Shown piece by piece: positions 5,266 to 8,941 of a stretch of 8,941 bases of DNA (position 1 is the stretch's first letter; the number at the start of each line of letters is the position of its first letter). The DNA comes from Phycisphaerae bacterium (lineage in GTDB: Bacteria > Planctomycetota > Phycisphaerae > Sedimentisphaerales > SG8-4), in contig JAUVYQ010000106.1 of the NCBI GenBank assembly GCA_030603035.1, positions 1 through 8,941 on the forward strand, in the 5' to 3' direction. Both the position numbers and the translations under genes were made by a program. The notes beneath the pieces were generated by a model, which did no database searches, was not told the DNA's origin, and saw nothing but the letters and a program-made list of their open reading frames with translations.

Positions 5266-6267
5266 ATGGAGAATAAAAAAGTAACTCGGCGAGAGTTTAT
5301 GCGCGATAGTGCGATAGCTGCAGCGAGTGTGGCTGTGGGGCTCGGAGCAGTGGCCGGACAAAACGCCAAGGCCGCCAACACATCAAAGATTCTCAATTAC
5401 AACGAGAATATGCTCTACCGCCGGCAGGGCAAGACCAATCTGATGGTCTCGGCAGTGTGCCTTGGTGGGCACTCGCGGAGCAACGTGGAACAGCGGACCG
5501 AAATAGTCAGCCGCTGCATTGACGCAGGCATCAACTACATCGATGCATGCACCAGAGGTGAGGTAATCAGAGATGCCAAAGCCCTGAGAGGGCGCCGCGA
5601 CAAGATGTACCTATCCCTGTCCTACTGTGGCCGAGAGACGCGCAATCCGGATTACCGGACGGCCGAAAAGCTGCTGGAAAGTCTGGACGTAGTGCTGAGG
5701 GATTCGAAAGAGGAGTACACGGATTTGTGGCGTATCACCTGTTATGAGCCCGGCGGCAGACATACGTTCAACACATCCTGCGAGATGGTTGAGGCGCTTG
5801 AGAAGGCGAAGAAGCAGGGCAAGGCCCGGTTCATTGGGTTCTCTACACACGACCGCCGGTGGATAAAGTTTATGATTGAATACTTTCCTCAAATTGACTG
5901 TATCTGCTTTCCTTTCACCACTATGAGTAAGAGGGCCCAGACAGATAGTGTGTTCCCGGCTCTGAAGAAGTGTGACGTGGGGGCTTTCGGGATTAAGCCT
6001 TTTGGGGCTGCCTCACTGTTTACGGGTAACCGGGAAGAAAACGACAATAATGCGCGTCTGGCTATCCGGTACATCCTGCTCAGCAATACGGTAATCCCGA
6101 TTCCGGGCATGAACAGCATCCATCATGTTGATAACGTGGTCAAGGCCGTAAAAGAGCGCCGCGAACTCGACCTAAAAGAAAGGGCCAAACTGGAAAACGC
6201 CAGCAAGCAGATGTGGGCTAAATTACCGCCCCACTATCAATGGCTCAAGGACTGGGAATACGTCTAA
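5266..6267 (+). CDS. Tat-exported aldo/keto reductase-like protein with a degenerate active site
   Basis: This 333-aa protein has a Tat leader (VTRREFMRDSAIAAASVAVG, about residues 6-25, ending near AKA) and an aldo/keto reductase (AKR) TIM barrel. Family marks are RRQGKTNLMVSAVCLGG (52-68), INYIDAC (with Asp93), ARFIGFSTHD (about 187-196), GIKPFG (242-247) and IPIPGMNSIHHVDNV (about 277-291) at the cofactor end. The catalytic tetrad Asp-Tyr-Lys-His is largely gone: Asp93 stays, but the Tyr site falls in CTRGEV, the Lys site is Ser119 (YLSLS) and the His site is Thr158 (DLWRIT). It may therefore bind a nucleotide or sugar without normal reductase chemistry. AGGAG (5254-5258) favours the ATG at 5266 (7 nt) over the overlapping ATG at 5263 (4 nt). 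It probably shares a transcript with the LamG gene before it and the cytochrome gene after it. Confidence 0.9.
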   Translation: MENKKVTRREFMRDSAIAAASVAVGLGAVAGQNAKAANTSKILNYNENMLYRRQGKTNLMVSAVCLGGHSRSNVEQRTEIVSRCIDAGINYIDACTRGEVIRDAKALRGRRDKMYLSLSYCGRETRNPDYRTAEKLLESLDVVLRDSKEEYTDLWRITCYEPGGRHTFNTSCEMVEALEKAKKQGKARFIGFSTHDRRWIKFMIEYFPQIDCICFPFTTMSKRAQTDSVFPALKKCDVGAFGIKPFGAASLFTGNREENDNNARLAIRYILLSNTVIPIPGMNSIHHVDNVVKAVKERRELDLKERAKLENASKQMWAKLPPHYQWLKDWEYV

Positions 6268-6355
6268 TAGATAACGTCCGGCCAATTAAGTTTTCGCGAT
6301 GAGGCACAACAGCAGCACCTATCTTGTCGCTGAAATTCAATACAAAGTAGAATGT

Positions 6356-6868
6356 ATGAGATATTGTCTCTTGATGATTGTTCTGGCGGCAGTGGCCGTT
6401 GCCGGAACGGGCTGTGAGCAAATAAAGGCCAAACAAGAACCACAGACACACACGGAACGGTCAGCGGATGACGAGCCCCTGCTGCTGCTTGAAGATGAGG
6501 AAGAGGAGTCTGTCTCGCCGGGTGGGACTGTAGCTGATAACAGTCGCTGCTACGTTTGCCATATGAACTATATACAAGAGGATATCGCCGTTACCCACGC
6601 ACGGGCGAACATCGGCTGCGCGGATTGCCACGGCGACTGTGATGCGCACATTGCCGACGAATCCTGGGCCTGGGGTGAAAACGGCACGCCGCCGGGTATT
6701 ATGTATCCTCGGGCGAAGATTAATCCATTCTGTATGGGCTGTCATCCCGCCGGCAAGATCGACGCCGAGCAGCACAAACCTCTCTTCGCCGGCACCGGCG
6801 AGAAAAAATATTGTACCGACTGCCACGGTAACCACCGCCTGGCCCATCGTAAATGCAAATGGAAGTAG
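6356..6868 (+). CDS. Tetrahaem cytochrome c lipoprotein
   Basis: Four CxxCH haem c sites are clear: CYVCH (65-69), CADCH (88-92), CMGCH (126-130) and CTDCH (153-157), numbered from the chosen start. The spacing, and the TPPGIMYPRAKINPFCMGCH and CTDCHGNHRLAHR blocks, match a small multihaem (cytochrome c3/NapC-like) family that I recall near sugar oxidoreductases in planctomycetes. The N-terminus MRYCLLMIVLAAVAVAGTGC gives a lipobox-like end with Cys20, followed by a charged linker containing LLLLEDEEEES, so the haem domain is tethered outside the inner membrane. The frame is open upstream to an ATG at 6299, but that start puts 19 polar residues before the signal and has no Shine-Dalgarno. The site before 6356 is also weak. 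The gene starts 88 nt after the AKR-like gene on the same strand, so it is a likely electron carrier for it or for another exported redox enzyme. Confidence 0.88.
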   Translation: MRYCLLMIVLAAVAVAGTGCEQIKAKQEPQTHTERSADDEPLLLLEDEEEESVSPGGTVADNSRCYVCHMNYIQEDIAVTHARANIGCADCHGDCDAHIADESWAWGENGTPPGIMYPRAKINPFCMGCHPAGKIDAEQHKPLFAGTGEKKYCTDCHGNHRLAHRKCKWK

Positions 6869-6964
6869 CTCGTCTGTTTCACCCCGATTTCATTCGAGTG
6901 TTGTTTCTAAGTATTTTAGTGAAATAGAAGTTTAGTAAAGCAGTTGAATGGCCGAAATATTAGT

Positions 6965-6994
6965 TTGGAAGTTGCAAAGGTTTTTCAGTAGAAT
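6965..6994 (+). promoter_or_regulatory. Probable promoter of the coiled-coil membrane protein gene
   Basis: TTGGAA (6965-6970, 4 of 6) and TAGAAT (6989-6994, 5 of 6) are 18 nt apart in an AT-rich gap. The start point would be near 7001, about 36 nt before the ATG at 7037. It suggests that this gene is separate from the LamG-AKR-cytochrome unit. I saw no clear terminator in the gap before it. Confidence 0.42.
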
Positions 6995-7036
6995 AAGCTT
7001 TATGTTTTGTAAATAGATTTAAGTAGGAGATATGAG

Positions 7037-7486
7037 ATGAAGCGATATGTCTTGAGCATTGTGTTAATGACTATGTTTGTCTCAACAGCGGCGCTTTCTC
7101 AGGAGCCTGGACCGGAGGATATAGAGCACCAGATACATCTGCGCAATATGCAGTTAGAACTGGAAAAGCGAGAATCAGAATTTAGCTTCCAGGAAAGAAT
7201 GCGAGAGCGAGCGCTTGAGCTGGAGAAACGAGGGATTCAGCTTGAGCGCCAGCGGAGACCACAAGAGCGTCCGGAGCATTGGAAGCACCACCGGAAGGCA
7301 GGGAAGCTTCCATTTATCCTCGTGTGTTTCGTTGTCCACATCCTTGTGACGGTCTGGGTCTATAAAGATATACGCGAGCGGAACTCCGGCTCCGGTATAT
7401 GGATAGTGATTGCGCTTCTGACCGGCCTGTTCGGGGTATTGGCATACGCTATCGTTCGCCTTGGTGATACTCGCCAAACGAAATAG
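7037..7486 (+). CDS. Membrane protein with signal peptide, coiled-coil region and two C-terminal spans
   Basis: This 149-aa protein has an N-terminal signal (MKRYVLSIVLMTMFVSTAALS, residues 1-21). A highly charged helical stretch follows (about 27-76), rich in Glu, Arg, Leu and Gln with a heptad-like pattern (QLELEKRESEF, ALELEKRGIQLERQ), and then two hydrophobic spans (about 91-109 and 120-141) joined by YKDIRERNSGSG. The C-terminal part resembles short unnamed planctomycete membrane proteins that I have seen with the same YKDIRxRNxGSGIWIVIALL pattern. I know of no function. AGGAG (7025-7029) lies 7 nt before the ATG, and a promoter is proposed at 6965-6994. It converges on the second AKR gene (stop at 7574), with 87 nt between them. 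The signal peptide plus two later spans would put the coiled coil outside the cytoplasm. Confidence 0.82.
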   Translation: MKRYVLSIVLMTMFVSTAALSQEPGPEDIEHQIHLRNMQLELEKRESEFSFQERMRERALELEKRGIQLERQRRPQERPEHWKHHRKAGKLPFILVCFVVHILVTVWVYKDIRERNSGSGIWIVIALLTGLFGVLAYAIVRLGDTRQTK

Positions 7487-7573
7487 TGAGTGGAACATTC
7501 CCTCTTGGCGCCGCGACCACTGAACGAATAGACCGATTTCGAGGGAAAAGAAAAGCCGGTTTTGCAATACCGC

Positions 7574-8794
7574 TCAGGCCAACCTCTCAACTGCCTCAGC
7601 GACCAGCTCGCCTATCGGCAGATGTTGTGGGCAGCAAGCTTCCGCAAGTTTGTAATCGGTACGGAGCAGCTTGTTTCTTACCTTGCCCGGAATTTGGGCG
7701 AAAAGCTCTCTTGCTCTATCCTGCTCACCATAGCTGTTGTAATACATCAAATACCGCATAATATCACTGACATAAGGCACATTCGGCAGGGCCGAGTCAC
7801 AAATGTATGCACAGCTGGCACAATAACCGCTGCAGCTCGTCTCGGCGTATTCCTTGAAAACCACCATATCTGCTTGAGTAAGCTTGGTTTTGTCCAGCAC
7901 TGCTGCAATGTTTGAAGTTAAATGAGCGATATTCCTCATCCCTACGCACACAGAGCTGAACCTTTTATCTTGAAGTACAACTTTTATCTTTGCCTGTTCC
8001 CTGGTAAAACCTCGCTTCAGGAAGTGTTCGACCAGTTTTTTATCCTCTTCGGTTCTAACTCTCTGGCCCATTCCCAGAGTCTTTATAGCCATAAGACCTT
8101 TGCCGGCTTTATGACACGCCTCAATAGCAGCGTTCAACTTCTTGTCCTGCATCAAGCGAAAATTGTAGATTGTCATTGCCACTTCAATCCAGTCAAGCTT
8201 AGCTACAGCGGCAAGGACTTGGGCCATATTTTGATGGGTGCTGATACCAAAAAACCGTATCAGTTTTCGCTTCTTTGCGCTTTCGGCCCATTTCTTCAGC
8301 TCCTTTGTTAATAGTGCGGGGTCGGGACACTGGTGAAAGCCATAGTACAGATCGATGTAATTCGTGTTCATTCTTTTTAGAGAGGTCTGAAGGCGCTCTT
8401 CCACTTCCTTTACGGTTCTCGCACGCGATGCCTTGCTGGAAATGAATAATTTCTTTCGGGCCTTTGGATTCTTAGAAAGGAATTTACCTATACCAAGCTC
8501 ACTGTTTCCACCCACATAGTTGTGTGCCGTATCCCAGTAGAAAACACCCCACTGAGGGGCTTTTCTTAAAACTATTTGGTTCGCAAGAAGGTCTTGATTT
8601 CCACCTAAGCACAGGCACGGAAGCTTAATGCCTGTCTTACCTAATTTTCGTTTCGGCACCTGTGGGAGTTTGGGTTTTTGCGGCTTTCCTGGAGCATTAG
8701 GGTCAACAGCGTTCGGCTCACCTGGGCCGGCTTTTGCTTCAGCCGAACCCCGTATTAAATACGGGGCCAACCCCGCAGCCCCCATCGTTTTCAA
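7574..8794 (-). CDS. Aldo/keto reductase with intact tetrad and C-terminal cysteine cluster; start disturbed
   Basis: This AKR barrel keeps all four catalytic residues, numbered from a TTG start at 8794: Asp88 (YWDTAHNY), Tyr93, Lys121 (FISSKAS) and His154 (DLYYGFHQ). NADPH-dependent reduction of a carbonyl, or the reverse oxidation, is the family chemistry; the substrate is unknown. Past the barrel, CSGYCASCAYIC (321-332) and CCP (387-389) fit an iron-sulfur-type tail found in one AKR subgroup, though the spacing CX3CX2CX3C differs from the usual CX2CX2CX3CP. A Pro-rich linker (about 24-48) joins the leader to the barrel. The codons before TTG encode a Tat motif (DRRNFLKTMGAAG) but are cut from the ATG by a stop codon (see 8795-8833). 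AGAAGG (complement of 8801-8806) lies 6 nt before the TTG and would allow initiation there, giving 406 aa without the twin arginines. No confident promoter was seen upstream. Confidence 0.88.
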   Translation of the reverse strand: MKTMGAAGLAPYLIRGSAEAKAGPGEPNAVDPNAPGKPQKPKLPQVPKRKLGKTGIKLPCLCLGGNQDLLANQIVLRKAPQWGVFYWDTAHNYVGGNSELGIGKFLSKNPKARKKLFISSKASRARTVKEVEERLQTSLKRMNTNYIDLYYGFHQCPDPALLTKELKKWAESAKKRKLIRFFGISTHQNMAQVLAAVAKLDWIEVAMTIYNFRLMQDKKLNAAIEACHKAGKGLMAIKTLGMGQRVRTEEDKKLVEHFLKRGFTREQAKIKVVLQDKRFSSVCVGMRNIAHLTSNIAAVLDKTKLTQADMVVFKEYAETSCSGYCASCAYICDSALPNVPYVSDIMRYLMYYNSYGEQDRARELFAQIPGKVRNKLLRTDYKLAEACCPQHLPIGELVAEAVERLA

Positions 8795-8833
8795 AAAATT
8801 CCTTCTATCGATTTTATCGCGTTCTTATTTCAT
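8795..8833 (-). other. Tat leader of the second AKR interrupted by an in-frame TAA at codon 3
   Basis: Read leftward from the ATG at 8831-8833, the frame is ATG AAA TAA (stop at 8825-8827), then GAA CGC GAT AAA ATC GAT AGA AGG AAT TTT, and it flows without a shift into the AKR at TTG 8794. Without the stop the product would begin MK-x-ERDKIDRRNFLKTMGAAG, a textbook Tat signal. A single base change from AAA, CAA or GAA to TAA explains it. No strong Shine-Dalgarno precedes this ATG. It could be a real nonsense mutation, a sequencing or assembly error, or evidence for a rare start codon inside the leader. Confidence 0.6.
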
Positions 8834-8941
8834 CACATTAGACTCAAAAAAACAAATTTTAGTGCATAACCAGCCATCAACGAAAGACTATTCATGGCCA
8901 AATAATACACACAGTTTTGAAAGCAGCTTAGAGTCTTCTTA

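Noticed and set aside
4828..5361. 177-aa minus-strand frame
   Set aside because: It overlaps the LamG and AKR-like genes, has no export or domain features and no ribosome site, so it is a shadow frame.
6324..6353. TTGTCG-18-TAGAAT as a promoter of the cytochrome gene
   Set aside because: The -10 would end at the start codon, so transcription would begin inside the gene.
6299..6355. N-terminal extension of the cytochrome to the ATG at 6299
   Set aside because: It adds 19 polar residues before a good lipoprotein signal and has no Shine-Dalgarno, so the start at 6356 is more sensible.
7498..7547. TTCCCTC/GAGGGAA pairing between the convergent genes as a bidirectional terminator
   Set aside because: The loop is 36 nt and no T-run follows on either strand, so the pairing may be chance.
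8834..8941. Promoter search upstream of the second AKR
   Set aside because: TTGATG and TAAAAT are only 13 nt apart, and other pairs match poorly. No promoter or gene can be supported in this stretch.

Overview
The window most likely comes from a planctomycete of the Phycisphaerae/Sedimentisphaerales type. This is inferred from protein style and not from a marker gene. The pointers are: an exported beta-helix protein with a YVDADASGANNGSSW-type start, three proteins with twin-arginine (Tat) leaders of the RREFL/RRNFLK kind, a ThuA-like protein, a LamG/ConA-like jellyroll protein, a small multihaem cytochrome c lipoprotein, and spacer DNA filled with NKPNQTQ- and SIENP-type degenerate repeats. 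Nearly all recognisable proteins are predicted to leave the cytoplasm.

Left part (1-1687). The 5' end of a minus-strand beta-helix gene runs off the window. It has a strong promoter at 372-399 and a long leader (about 170 nt) holding a 38-codon small ORF and a hairpin. Next come a GTG-rich dispersed repeat (441-495), a perfect-consensus sigma70 promoter (511-539) that drives a doubtful ORF (598-990) built from interspersed repeats, three degenerate repeat units (793-1142), a decayed AP2-like fragment (1151-1315) and a 54-aa single-span membrane protein (1470-1634).

Middle part (1688-6868). Two divergent transcription units share a 256-nt intergenic region with good promoters facing both ways. 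Leftward: a ThuA-like lipoprotein, then a Tat-exported DegT/DnrJ/EryC1/StrS aminotransferase-fold protein. Rightward: a LamG-like exported protein, a Tat-exported aldo/keto reductase-like protein that has lost most of its catalytic tetrad, and a tetrahaem cytochrome c lipoprotein.

Right part (6869-8941). A membrane protein with a coiled-coil region and its own promoter converges on a second aldo/keto reductase. That one keeps the full tetrad and carries a C-terminal cysteine cluster. Its Tat leader is present in frame but is cut off from its ATG by a TAA at codon 3, so it is either freshly damaged or read from an internal TTG.

Taken together, the middle and right parts look like an envelope-located set for handling carbohydrate or another polyhydroxylated substrate, with a glycan-binding domain, redox-fold proteins and a haem electron carrier. 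The substrate cannot be read from the sequence, and a joint function is inference from neighbourhood only. No tRNA, rRNA, CRISPR array or insertion sequence was seen.
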